The position numbers and the translations under genes were made by a program. A stretch of DNA of 64,000 bases from Pseudoduganella violacea (GTDB lineage Bacteria; Pseudomonadota; Gammaproteobacteria; Burkholderiales; Burkholderiaceae_D): positions 1-64,000 of the forward strand of contig NZ_JACHXD010000011.1 in NCBI RefSeq assembly GCF_014191875.1, read 5' to 3'. Positions 15,998 to 25,625 of this stretch are shown piece after piece. Positions within the stretch are counted from its first letter, which is position 1. Every line of letters begins with the position of its first letter. The notes beneath the pieces were generated by a model, which did no database searches, was not told the origin of the DNA, and was given only the letters and a program-made list of their open reading frames with translations.

Positions 15998-17389
15998 ATG
16001 AGCAAATATGTGATCACCACATGGGAGCCGGAACTGACCGGCTTCTGGCAAAACAAGGGCCGCAGTACCGCGAATCGCAACCTCTGGCTGTCGATCCCTG
16101 CGCTTGCCCTGGCTTTCGCGGTCTGGATGGTATGGAGCGTGGTGGTGGTTAATCTGCCGAACATCGGCTTCAAGTACAGCACCAACCAGCTGTTCTGGCT
16201 GACGGCGCTGCCTGGCCTGTCCGGCGCGACGCTGCGCATCTTCTACTCCTTCATGGTGCCGATTTTCGGCGGCCGCAAATGGACCACGATTTCCACCGCC
16301 TCGCTGCTGATTCCAGCGGCCGGCATCGGCTTCGCGGTGCAGGACGTGAGCACCGGCTATCCGACCATGCTGATTCTGGCCCTGCTGTGCGGCCTGGGCG
16401 GCGGCAACTTCGCCTCCTCGATGGCGAATATCAGCTTCTTCTACCCGAAAGCGCAGAAAGGCTATGCGCTCGGCATGAACGCAGGCCTGGGCAATCTGGG
16501 CGTGTCGGTGGTGCAGTTCGTGGTGCCGCTGGTGATTACCGCCGGCGTCTTCGGCGCCCTGGGCGGCGAACCGCAAATGCTGGTGAAAGCGGGCGAGAGC
16601 AAGCCAATCTGGCTGCAGAACGCCGGCTTTATCTGGGTGCCTTTCATCCTGACCAGCGCCGTGCTGGCCTGGTTCGGCATGAACGACCTGGCGTCGGCCA
16701 AGGCTTCCTTCGCCGAGCAGGCCGTGATCTTCAAGCGCAAGCATAACTGGCTGATGTGCTGGCTCTATACCGGCACTTTCGGTTCCTTCATCGGCTACTC
16801 GGCTGCCTTCCCGCTGCTGATCAAGACCCAGTTCCCCGATGTGAACCCGCTGCAGTTTGCCTTCCTCGGCCCCCTGGTCGGCGCCCTGGCGCGCGTGGTG
16901 GGCGGCGTCATCTCCGACAAGCTTGGCGGCGCCCGCGTCACCGTCTGGACCTTCGCCGGCATGATTGGCGCCGTAATGGGCGTGATCGCCTTCCTGCCCA
17001 ACGCCGATGCCGGCGTGGCGGGCAGCTTCACCGGTTTCTTCTGGATGTTCATGCTGCTGTTTGCCGGCACCGGCGTCGGCAACGCTTCGACCTTCCGCAT
17101 GATTCCCGTGATCTTCCTGACCGAGCGCCAACGCGCCGCCGCCGGCAAGAGCAAGGCCGAGCAGGAGCAGGCAGTGGTGGAAGCGAACAAGGAAGGCGCG
17201 GCGGTATTGGGCTTTACCTCCGCCGTGGCGGCCTATGGCGCCTTCTTCATTCCGAAGAGCTACGGTACTTCGATTGCGCTGACCGGCAGTGCCGAAGCGG
17301 CGTTGTGGGGCTTCATCGCCTTCTATGCAAGCTGCATAGCCATCACCTGGTGGTGCTATGCGCGGAAAGGTGCGGCAATGCCATGCTGA
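15998..17389 (+). CDS. narK2: NarK2-type nitrate/nitrite transporter (MFS)
   Basis: 463 residues, about 12 spans, 17 bases after narK1. The N-terminal TTWEPELTGFWQNKG segment and GLGGGNFASSMANISFFYPKAQKGYALGMNAGLGNLGVS are typical of type-II NarK proteins, thought to exchange nitrate for nitrite. A long loop (RQRAAAGKSKAEQEQAVVEANKEGA) precedes the last helices. Pairing of K1 and K2 lets the cell both start and sustain nitrate respiration. The 3' end overlaps hemN by seven bases. Confidence 0.92.
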   Translation: MSKYVITTWEPELTGFWQNKGRSTANRNLWLSIPALALAFAVWMVWSVVVVNLPNIGFKYSTNQLFWLTALPGLSGATLRIFYSFMVPIFGGRKWTTISTASLLIPAAGIGFAVQDVSTGYPTMLILALLCGLGGGNFASSMANISFFYPKAQKGYALGMNAGLGNLGVSVVQFVVPLVITAGVFGALGGEPQMLVKAGESKPIWLQNAGFIWVPFILTSAVLAWFGMNDLASAKASFAEQAVIFKRKHNWLMCWLYTGTFGSFIGYSAAFPLLIKTQFPDVNPLQFAFLGPLVGALARVVGGVISDKLGGARVTVWTFAGMIGAVMGVIAFLPNADAGVAGSFTGFFWMFMLLFAGTGVGNASTFRMIPVIFLTERQRAAAGKSKAEQEQAVVEANKEGAAVLGFTSAVAAYGAFFIPKSYGTSIALTGSAEAALWGFIAFYASCIAITWWCYARKGAAMPC

Positions 17390-18825
17390 ACGATCCTTCC
17401 CCCAGTAGGCGCGGCGTCATTCCGCTGGTGCCTCAGGTAGAATTCGACGCCGCCCTGGTGCGGCGCATGAGCAAGAATGGTCCACGCTACACCTCGTATC
17501 CCACGGCGGACCGCTTCATCCCGGGCTTCGGCCCGGCCGACTACCGCGCCGCCGTGGCGCGCAGCCGGGGCGGCATGGAGCACGGCCTGTCGCTGTACGT
17601 GCATATACCGTTCTGCGCCTCGCTGTGCTACTACTGCGGCTGTAACAAGATCATCACCCAGGATCGCACGAAGTCGGTGCAGTACCTGCAGTACCTGGAA
17701 AAGGAAACCGAGCTGCAGGCGGCCCTGTTCGCAGGCCGCAACCGCGTCGAGCAGCTGCACTTCGGCGGCGGCACGCCCACCTTCCTCGACGACGAGCAGA
17801 TGTCGAACCTGCTGGCCGGCCTGCGCGCGCGCTTTCGCTTCGCGCCGGACGAGAAGGGCGAGTACTCGATCGAAGTCGATCCGCGCACCGTCTCGGCGCT
17901 GCGCATCCACACACTGCGCCGCCAAGGCTTCAACCGCATCAGCCTTGGCATCCAGGACTTCGATCCGAATGTGCAGCGCGCCGTCAACCGCGTGCAGTCG
18001 GAACGCCAGATCCTGCATGTGATGCGCGCCGCCCGTTCGGCCGGCTTCCGCTCCATCAGCGTCGACCTGATCTACGGCCTGCCGCTGCAGACGGTGCAGA
18101 CCATGAGCGCCACGCTGGACAAGGTGATCGACGCCAATCCCGACCGCATCGCCGTCTACAACTATGCCCACCTGCCGCATCTGTTCAAGTCGCAGCGCCT
18201 GATCGAGAGCTCGCAACTGCCTTCGCCGGAAGCCAAGTTGGAAATGCTCGGCCTGTGCATCAAGAAGCTGAACGAGGCCGGCTACGTCTACATCGGCATG
18301 GACCATTTCGCCAAGCCGGAAGACGACCTGGCGCTGGCCCAGCGCGAAGGCCGCCTGCACCGCAATTTCCAGGGCTATTCGACCCATGCCAACGCCGATA
18401 TGGTGGCGCTGGGCGTGTCGTCCATCAGCGCCGTGGGCGGCTGCTACAGCCAGAACGAGAAAACCCTGGCGGCCTACTACAACCGTCTCGATCGCGGCGA
18501 ACTGCCGATCGCGCGCGGCATCTCGCTGAACCAGGAAGACCTGCTGCGGCGCGACATCATCGGCCGCCTGATGTGCGACTTTGAACTCGATTTCGACACC
18601 GTGGCGCTGCCCGAAGGCCTGTCCTTCGAACAGTGCTTCGCCTCCGAGCTGGAACAGCTGCGCCAATTGGAGGAGCAAGGCCTGCTTAGCGTGAGTGAAC
18701 GCAGCATGAAGGTGAAGATGCGGGGACGCCTGCTGATCCGGAATATCTGCATGGTGTTCGACCAGTATCTGTCGGCCGTGCGGATGGAAGGCCCGGCGCC
18801 GTTGCGTTACTCGACAACGATTTAA
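17383..18825 (+). CDS. hemN: Oxygen-independent coproporphyrinogen III dehydrogenase
   Basis: 480 residues from ATG 17383, overlapping the narK2 stop (translational coupling). A radical-SAM enzyme that makes protoporphyrinogen IX without oxygen. The cluster motif is CASLCYYCGC (CxxxCxxC plus the following Cys), preceded by YVHIPF; FGGGTPTFLDD and DLIYGLPLQT follow. The N-terminal YTSYPTADRF segment is characteristic of true HemN rather than HemW. Placed in a nitrate-transport operon, it supplies haem for NarI, NorB and NirK under anaerobiosis. Confidence 0.95.
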   Translation: MLNDPSPSRRGVIPLVPQVEFDAALVRRMSKNGPRYTSYPTADRFIPGFGPADYRAAVARSRGGMEHGLSLYVHIPFCASLCYYCGCNKIITQDRTKSVQYLQYLEKETELQAALFAGRNRVEQLHFGGGTPTFLDDEQMSNLLAGLRARFRFAPDEKGEYSIEVDPRTVSALRIHTLRRQGFNRISLGIQDFDPNVQRAVNRVQSERQILHVMRAARSAGFRSISVDLIYGLPLQTVQTMSATLDKVIDANPDRIAVYNYAHLPHLFKSQRLIESSQLPSPEAKLEMLGLCIKKLNEAGYVYIGMDHFAKPEDDLALAQREGRLHRNFQGYSTHANADMVALGVSSISAVGGCYSQNEKTLAAYYNRLDRGELPIARGISLNQEDLLRRDIIGRLMCDFELDFDTVALPEGLSFEQCFASELEQLRQLEEQGLLSVSERSMKVKMRGRLLIRNICMVFDQYLSAVRMEGPAPLRYSTTI

Positions 18826-18834
18826 GGATTTGCT

Positions 18835-19509
18835 ATGGATAAGACCAAGATCAAGGTACAGGCATTCTTAGCCCGCGTACCCCTGTTTAACTCGATGCGC
18901 CCCGAAGAGCTGGACCGCATCGCGCTGGGAACCACCGAATGCCATGTGGCGCGCGGCGAAACCATCTTCCAGCGTGGCGATCCCTGCGTCGGCTTCCACG
19001 CCGTGGTGTATGGCCAGGTTAAGCTGTCCTTCGTGTCGGTCAACGGCGCCGAGAAAGTGATCGAACTGGTCGGCCCCGGCCACAGCTTCGGCGAAGCGCT
19101 GATGTTCATGGGAAGTCCCTACATCGTGTCGGCGCAAGCCATGGCCGATTCGCTGCTGCTGCACGTGGCCAAGCCCACCATCTTCCGCGAGATCCAGAAC
19201 GATCCCGGCTTCGCCTGCAAGATGTTGGCGGGCCTGAGCCAGCGCATGCACGCCCTGATGTGCGACTTGGAATCGTATTCCCTGCGCTCCGGCACCCAGC
19301 GTGTCAGCGCCTACCTGCTGAAAGAGCAGCCGGGCAGCACCGAGATCACGCTGCCGGTCGCCAAGGCCGTGCTGGCCTCGCGCTTGAACCTGACGCCCGA
19401 GCACTTCTCGCGCATCATGTCGGAGCTGAGCGGCCAGCAGCTGATTTCCTTCAAAGGACGGCGCGTCACCATCCTCGACCCGGACAAACTGCGTCTCTGC
19501 GCGGGCTGA
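18835..19509 (+). CDS. Crp/Fnr-family regulator without an Fe-S cluster (Dnr/NnrR-like)
   Basis: 224 residues: cyclic-nucleotide-type beta barrel (about 15-130), dimer helix and a C-terminal winged helix. The N-terminus lacks the cysteine cluster of FNR, so oxygen sensing by a 4Fe-4S cluster is unlikely. The recognition helix reads [12 protein letters not shown]: the ExxSR pattern is the one FNR uses to read TTGAT half-sites. This combination fits Dnr/NnrR-type NO- or redox-responsive activators of denitrification genes. It lies nine bases after hemN. Effector and exact subfamily are inferred. Confidence 0.8.
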   Translation: MDKTKIKVQAFLARVPLFNSMRPEELDRIALGTTECHVARGETIFQRGDPCVGFHAVVYGQVKLSFVSVNGAEKVIELVGPGHSFGEALMFMGSPYIVSAQAMADSLLLHVAKPTIFREIQNDPGFACKMLAGLSQRMHALMCDLESYSLRSGTQRVSAYLLKEQPGSTEITLPVAKAVLASRLNLTPEHFSRIMSELSGQQLISFKGRRVTILDPDKLRLCAG

Positions 19510-19516
19510 GGTAGGC

Positions 19517-21241
19517 ATGCTGAATAATCTGAAGCATCTGACGATACGGATGCGGCTTGCGTTCGTCATTACCTTTCTCTCCGTGCTGCTGGTGGCGGGC
19601 GGCATCGTCGGCCTGGTCAGCCTGGCGGCGGCCAATAACGCGCTGCGCGCCAACTACGAAGACCGCATGCTGCCGATGGCCAAGCTGGACCAGATCGTGC
19701 GGCTGGTGCTGAGCAATCAGCTCTCCATCGCCGAATCGGTGGATGCCGAGCCTGCGCAGGTCGAAAGCGAGATGCGCGAGGTCGAACAACGCATGCGTGA
19801 GATCGGCGACCTGACCACGGCCTATATGGCCAGCGGTCTGACCGAGGAGGAGGGCAAGCTGGCGCGCGAATTCGTCGCCGCCCGCGGCCTGTTCGTGGCG
19901 CAAGGCCTGAAGCCGGCCATCGCCGCCTTGCGCGCCCAGGATCACGCCTTGGCCCGCAGCTTGGTACACGGCCCTATTCGCGACTACTTCGCCCCCGTGC
20001 GCAAGCATGTGGACGCCCTGATGCAGTTGCAACTGAGCGAGGCGAAGAGGGAATTCGAAAACACCCAGACTATTTACCAGCGCGTGCGCGCCAGCTGCCT
20101 GGTCGCCATTGCCTTTGGCCTGCTGCTGTCGGGCGTGATCGGCATCTTGCTGCAGCGCGCCATCGTGCGTCCGCTCGACAAGGCGGTGCGCGTGGCGCGC
20201 GCCGTGGCCGAGGGCGACCTGACCCAGCATATTGAAGTGCATGCGCGCGACGAAACCGGCCAGCTGATTTCCTCGCTGAAGGATATGAACGGCAGCCTGG
20301 CCCGCATCGTTGGCGACGTGCGCGACGGCACCGACGCCATCGCCAGCGCCGCGCGCGGCATCGCCCAGGAAAACGCCGATCTGGCCCTGCGCACCGAGCA
20401 ACAGGCCGCCGCGCTGGAGCAGACCGCCGCCTCGATGGCCCAGCTCACCGTGACCGTGCGCCAGAACGGCAGCAGCGCGCAGCGGGCCGACCAGCTGGCG
20501 CAGTCAGCATCGGCGGTGGCGCAGAAGGGCGGCGCCGTGGTTGAGCAGGTGGTGCAGACCATGGGGTCGATCAACCAGTCCGCCGCCCGCATTGCCGACA
20601 TCATCGGCGTGATCGACAACATCGCCTTCCAGACCAATTTGCTGGCGCTCAACGCCGCCGTGGAAGCGGCGCGCGCCGGAGAGCAGGGCAGGGGCTTTGC
20701 CGTGGTGGCGAGCGAAGTGCAGCAGTTGGCGCAGCAGTCGGCCAAGGCGGCCGGCCAGATCCGCGAACTGATCACCGAATCGCGCCAGCAAGCCATCGCC
20801 GGCGCGCAACTGGCCGACCAGGCCGGCGGCACCATGTCCGACATCCTGAGCAGCGTGGAGCAGGTGACGGACATCATGCGCGGCATCAGCGACGCCAGCC
20901 GCGACCAGACCGCCGGCATCGAACAGGTCAACAACGCCATCAGCGGCATGGACCAGGGCACGCGCGAAAACACCGCGCGCGTGGAAGAAGTGGCCGCCGC
21001 CGCACAAGCGCTGCAAGAGCGGGCGGACCGTCTGCGTGGCGTGGTGGCGGTCTTCCGTCTGAACACCGGCGGCACGGTGGCTCCGGCCCCGCGCCAGGCC
21101 GGCCAGCCGCTTGGTCGCAGCAAGCGCGCGGCGGCCATGGCACAAGCCGGCGCCACGATCCAGGCGTTTGGCGACGCCAGCGCGCTGCTGTCACGCAAAT
21201 CCGCCACCCGGGGCGCCGCGCCGGCGGCAGAAATGGAGTAG
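19517..21241 (+). CDS. Methyl-accepting chemotaxis protein in the nitrate operon
   Basis: 574 residues. Helix 1 (about 14-38), a periplasmic four-helix-bundle-like sensor (about 40-190), helix 2 (about 195-215), HAMP ([21 protein letters not shown]) and a cytoplasmic signalling domain whose hairpin tip contains [40 protein letters not shown]. It lies seven bases after the crp/fnr gene and two before the carbonic anhydrase gene, in one run starting at narK1, so its ligand may be nitrate, nitrite or a redox cue. It has no C-terminal methyltransferase-tethering pentapeptide that I can see. Confidence 0.92.
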   Translation: MLNNLKHLTIRMRLAFVITFLSVLLVAGGIVGLVSLAAANNALRANYEDRMLPMAKLDQIVRLVLSNQLSIAESVDAEPAQVESEMREVEQRMREIGDLTTAYMASGLTEEEGKLAREFVAARGLFVAQGLKPAIAALRAQDHALARSLVHGPIRDYFAPVRKHVDALMQLQLSEAKREFENTQTIYQRVRASCLVAIAFGLLLSGVIGILLQRAIVRPLDKAVRVARAVAEGDLTQHIEVHARDETGQLISSLKDMNGSLARIVGDVRDGTDAIASAARGIAQENADLALRTEQQAAALEQTAASMAQLTVTVRQNGSSAQRADQLAQSASAVAQKGGAVVEQVVQTMGSINQSAARIADIIGVIDNIAFQTNLLALNAAVEAARAGEQGRGFAVVASEVQQLAQQSAKAAGQIRELITESRQQAIAGAQLADQAGGTMSDILSSVEQVTDIMRGISDASRDQTAGIEQVNNAISGMDQGTRENTARVEEVAAAAQALQERADRLRGVVAVFRLNTGGTVAPAPRQAGQPLGRSKRAAAMAQAGATIQAFGDASALLSRKSATRGAAPAAEME

Positions 21242-21243
21242 TG

Positions 21244-22008
21244 ATGGAAGATATCGAAAAATTCGTGCGCGGCTTCAGCCGTTTCCAGGAACAGTATTTC
21301 AGCGAGCCGCAAACCATTTACGACACCCTGCGTGACGGCCAACACCCTACCACGCTGCTGATCGGCTGCTGCGATTCGCGCGTCGACCCCATGCTGTTGA
21401 CCGGCAGCGACCCGGGCGATATGTTCGTGGTGCGCAATATCGCCAATCTGGTGCCGCCCTGCACGCCGACAGCGCCGCCCGGCGTCAGCTCGGCCATCGA
21501 ATTCGCCGTCTGCAATCTGCAGGTGGCGCGCGTGATCGTGCTGGGCCACGCCCGCTGCGGCGGCATCCGCGCTCTGATGTCGCCAGGTGCGCCGGCGGCG
21601 GAAACCGATTTTGTCGGCCAGTGGATGCGCATCGCCGAACCGGTGGCGCGCCGCGTCAAGCACGAGTTGGCGCATCGCAGCCTGGAACACCAGCACACCG
21701 CCTGCGAACAGGCCAGCATCCTGCAATCGCTGGAAAACCTGCTGACCTATCCCTGGGTCAAGCGCCGCGTCGAACAGGGATCGCTGAAACTGCACGGCTG
21801 GTACTTCGACATGCAAAGCGGCGCCTTGATGGCCTATTCCGCGCGCCAGGAATGCTTCCTGCCGCTGGTCTGCCCGATCGAGCGCAAGCTTGGTCCGCCG
21901 GCCCGCAGTCCGGAACATGGCGGACCGGCCGCCGCGCAGCAGGGCGCCGGCAGCGCCGGCCAGGCGGGCGGCTGCGGCGCCGGCGCCGCCTGCACCTGCA
22001 CCGGCTGA
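21244..22008 (+). CDS. Beta-class carbonic anhydrase with a Cys/Gly-rich tail
   Basis: 254 residues. It interconverts CO2 and bicarbonate. Zinc ligands are in GCCDSRVDP (Cys, Asp-Arg dyad) and GHARCGG (His, Cys). The domain ends near residue 220 (CPIERKLG). A low-complexity tail of about 35 residues follows, ending GGCGAGAACTCTG, with three cysteines; this tail is unusual. The start is taken as ATG 21244 (a GTG at 21241 is also in frame). It is packed directly after the chemotaxis gene. Confidence 0.9.
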   Translation: MEDIEKFVRGFSRFQEQYFSEPQTIYDTLRDGQHPTTLLIGCCDSRVDPMLLTGSDPGDMFVVRNIANLVPPCTPTAPPGVSSAIEFAVCNLQVARVIVLGHARCGGIRALMSPGAPAAETDFVGQWMRIAEPVARRVKHELAHRSLEHQHTACEQASILQSLENLLTYPWVKRRVEQGSLKLHGWYFDMQSGALMAYSARQECFLPLVCPIERKLGPPARSPEHGGPAAAQQGAGSAGQAGGCGAGAACTCTG

Positions 22009-22022
22009 CTTGGCGGCCGCCC

Positions 22023-22454
22023 ATGAAAACCACGCTGCGTACCTACGCCATGCAGCTGGCCGCCATCGGCGCGGTTCTGCTGCTGGCCTTCTGGCAGACG
22101 CATGCCGGCGATAGCCAGGCGGCGGCCGTCTCCGCGCCGTCCGGTATGCGCTGCGCCGCGCAGGGCCAGATCCACTACCGGGGCGCGGCTCCCAGCTTCC
22201 ATTGCGACCTGGCCGAAATGTTCGCCCTCGCATCGGCCCAGGAACAGCGCGGCCATATCAGCACCATGTTCGTGCGCGACAGCGGGGCGTCCGGCGAACA
22301 TTGGATTCCCGCCGCGCAGGCCCAATACATCGGCCGCCAGCCGCGCCAGCCCTTGCTGGCCTTCGCGGATAAGCAGCGCGCGCTGGATTACGCCAGCCGC
22401 AACGGCATCCAGACCATGCCCTACAGCCTGGCCCTGCTGGGCATCCGCGACTGA
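22023..22454 (+). CDS. Exported small protein, possibly NosL-like
   Basis: 143 residues from ATG 22023, 14 bases after the carbonic anhydrase gene. A signal peptide (about 1-28, ending near THAGDSQAA) leads to a mature domain with FHCDLAEMFALASAQ, ISTMFVRDSG, HWIPAAQAQYI and LLAFADKQRALDYASRNG. The last two segments resemble NosL copper-chaperone proteins, and two Cys (GMRC, FHC) could bind copper. Resemblance is weak and no other nos gene is visible. It is the last gene of the run starting at narK1. Confidence 0.5.
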   Translation: MKTTLRTYAMQLAAIGAVLLLAFWQTHAGDSQAAAVSAPSGMRCAAQGQIHYRGAAPSFHCDLAEMFALASAQEQRGHISTMFVRDSGASGEHWIPAAQAQYIGRQPRQPLLAFADKQRALDYASRNGIQTMPYSLALLGIRD

Positions 22455-22519
22455 AGCCGTCGCTGCCGGGCAAAACGGTATACTCCGCACCTTCGCTTTC
22501 ACGATGAAATGGAGATGCT

Positions 22520-25461
22520 TTGCCGTCCGTGTTCCTGGCTTTACTACTTTGCTGGCTATCCCTTGCCGCCCATGCGGCGCCCACGGCCGATAAGGAATCC
22601 TACGAGCGGCGGCGCTGGACGCTGGCGGACGGCGCGCCGCAGCAGGTGACAACCCTGGCCCAGACGGACGATGGCATGCTGTGGTTTGCCTCGCCAAATG
22701 GGATTTACAGTTTCGACGGCATTCGCTTCCGGCGCGCGACATCCATTTATGGGCAGCGCATCCCTTCGGTCAATATCTCGGCCATGAAAGTCATGCCTGG
22801 CGGTTTGGCCCTGGCCTACCAGTTCGGCGGCTTGAGCGTTTTCACCCGTTCGGGTGCCACGCATTATGTGGCCGGTAAGGATTATCCGGCCGGTTCGACG
22901 CTGAGCCTTGCTATCGACAGGCAGGGCGTCCTGCATGCGGCGACCAATTCGGGCCTGGTACGTCTGCGCAAGGGGCGCTGGGACCGTTCGGCCAGGACAA
23001 GTCTTTGCCGGGCTTGGCCTCGCATATCAAATTCGACAGCGACGGCACTTTATGGGCCAACATCAACCACGGCTACTACACCATGCCGCTCGGTTCAGAC
23101 GATTTTCGCCATGTCATCGATCTGAATCCGGTGAAAACGACTTCCGTGGGCGGACGTGTGATTGCGCTGCTGCCCGGCACCGGCTTCATGGAGCTGTCCG
23201 CATTCCGGGCTCCCCGGCCGATCCGGGTCGATGAACCCGCGCGCTACAAGTATTTTCTGTTCAATGGACCGCATGGCAGCCTATGGGCCGCGCGCGACAA
23301 TGGTTTTGCGCGCATGGCTTACCGGCCGGACGGCGTGCTGCAGGCGGTGGAGATTTTTGCCAACGACAGCCGGTCGGATGGCATTCCCCTGGGCGCTTTT
23401 CTGGACCGGGAAGCCAATCTATGGGTCACGACAATGGATGGGGTGGAGCGCTACCGGCGCCACCGCATCCATCTGGTCGATACAGCCAGTGACGGCTACT
23501 ACTGGCTGGCGCAGCGTGGGCTGGGCGATGAATTATGGCTGGGCGGAGAGAGTGCGCCGCTTGCGAAGATGGGGACCGATGGCCTCATGCAGCCGATGGC
23601 GCCAAACAAACCTGCCGTCCTCTATCGCCAGGCCGAAGACCATGTCTGGGTCGCCAGCAAGCCCTGGCTCTGGGAATACCATGGCAAGGAAGTGCGCCGT
23701 TGGGAGCTGCCGCCAGAGCTGGCTGGCCGGCGCGACATCCAGAGCATGAGCGCCGGCAGCGATGGCCAACTGCTGGTATCCATCATCCGCAGTGGACTAT
23801 GGCGCTTCAAGGAAGGCCATTGGACGCGGGATGGCGGCCTGGTAGGCATCGCCGATCCTACGCCCATCGGCATGCTGACCACCTCCAGCGGCCGGGTATG
23901 GCTGGGCCTCACCGGCAACCGCCTCGGTGAATTGACGGCCACCGGCTTCAAGTTGCTGACTCCAGATGCCGGTCTTAAGATCGGCAATATATTGAGCCTG
24001 TTCGAATACCGGGGCAGGCTGCTGGCCGGTGGCGACTTCGGCGTGGCCTGGATCGATGGCGACAGGGCGCATGCTTTGCAGCCCAAGCGCAAGGAGAGCT
24101 TCCGCCGCAACACCGGCATGGTGAGCGACGCGATGGGCAATCTCTGGCTGCATGGCGACGATGGCTTGTTCCGCGTGACGGCCGCAGAGCTGGAACGCTT
24201 CTGGCGCGATCCCCGCCAGCCTGTCGAATGGGACTTGTTTAACTTCGAAGATGGATTGCATGGGCTGGCGGCAGCGATCCGTCCACTGCCGTCGCTGACG
24301 GTGGCAAATGGCGGACGTATTTACTACGCCACTTTCTCCCAGGTGGGCTGGATCGATCCGGCTGCGATCAGCCGCAATCAGCGTCCGCCCAGCGTCATTG
24401 TCGAGCAACTGCGTGCGGGCCAGAGCGTCTATGAGCCGGCGAACGGCATACAGCTGCCAGAGCGTACCACCGCTGTCGATATCGCCTTCACGGCAACCGC
24501 CTTGTCCATTCCGGAACGGGTGCGCCTGCGCTACCGGCTGGATGGCGTGGACGCCGACTGGCGCGAGGTCGAGCGCGAGCGCAGCGCCCATTACACCAAC
24601 TTGATTCCCGGCCAGTACCGCTTCCGCGTCATCGCCGCCAACGAGGACGGGATATGGAATATGACAGGGGCCGAGCTGCGTTTCGAGATCAAGCCCTCCA
24701 TATGGCAAACCGCCTGGTTCCGCGCGTTGGCGGTCCTGGCCGTGTTGGGCGCGTTGGTCTGGCTGTACCGCTGGCGGGTCGCGCTGTTGCACCGCCGCGC
24801 CGGCGAGCAGGTCGCAGCGCGCCTGGACGCCACACTCAACGAACGCGAACGCATCGCGCGCTCGCTGCACGACAATCTGCTGCAAGGCGTGCAAGCGCTG
24901 CTGCTGCGCTTCCAGCTGGTGCAAGTGCGGTTGAAGGATGAGCCGGAAACGCAAAAGCTGCTGGACCGGGCCTTGAGCGACGCCGAATGGCTGGTCGAGA
25001 ATACGCGCGACGAGGTGGTGGCGCTGCGCCGCGAACCGCAAAGCAGCACCTTGCTGACCGAGCTATATGACGCTGTCGTCAAGGTGGCGCCGGAGGCGGC
25101 CAACCTGCTGCATCTGTCGACGGCGGGTGAGCCGCGCCCCTTGCGCTGCGAGGCGGCGGAAGAGATGTTCTATGTCCTGCGCGAGGCTGTCCTGAACAGC
25201 GTCCAGCATGCGCGCGCCAGCCGCATCGCCGTGCAGCTGCGCTTCACAATGGACGCGGTGGAGTGCCAGGTGCGCGACGACGGCATCGGCATCGCGCCCG
25301 AGGTGGCGCAAGCCGGCCTGGCCGGCCACTGGGGCATTATCGGCATGCGCGAACGCATCGCCCGCATCGGCGGCGAGATCAGCATCACCCTGCGCATCGA
25401 GGGCGGCGTGGCGGTGCGTTTCACGTTGCCGGCCGGCGTTGCGTATCAAAATGTCAAGTGA
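22520..25461 (+). pseudogene. Frameshifted beta-propeller sensor histidine kinase
   Basis: About 980 codons in two frames. The first (TTG 22520) has a signal peptide and propeller repeats (DDGMLWFASPNGIYSFDG) and runs correctly to KGRWDR at about 22987. The protein then continues one frame over as FGQDKSLPGLASHIKF, so one base appears lost at about 22985-22990. Downstream are more propeller repeats, a Y_Y_Y domain (AFTATALSIPERVRLRYRLDG), one transmembrane helix (WFRALAVLAVLGALVWLYRW), HisKA_3 with phospho-accepting RSLHDNLLQG, and a HATPase (DDGIGIAPE). No response regulator is adjacent. The loss could be real or a sequencing error. Confidence 0.8.
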
Positions 25462-25468
25462 AAAAGGC

Positions 25469-25493
25469 TGGCGGCCGCGCCGCAAGGCCGCCA
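25469..25493 (+). terminator. GC-rich hairpin after the sensor kinase
   Basis: TGGCGGCC and GGCCGCCA form a perfect 8-bp stem with a 9-base loop, eight bases after the kinase stop. There is no T-tract, so it may be a weak or Rho-assisted terminator isolating the upstream operon from narG. Confidence 0.35.
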
Positions 25494-25625
25494 TCGAGCT
25501 AGTCACAAATAGCTAGTCGCCCTAGTACTTCTCGAGCCATTGCATCAACTTCTTGCGGATTCCCACAGCTTGACCTCCTAAGTAGACTGGCCCTATTGAT
25601 GGTGGACCGTATTTAGGGAGGTAGC

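Noticed and set aside
20074..22233. A 719-codon minus-strand frame over mcp and carbonic anhydrase
   Set aside because: Spans two real genes in antisense and is low-complexity Arg/Ala/Ser sequence.
25596..25609. TTGAT followed by GGTGGACCG before narG as an FNR box
   Set aside because: Only the first half-site matches and it lies too close to the start codon.
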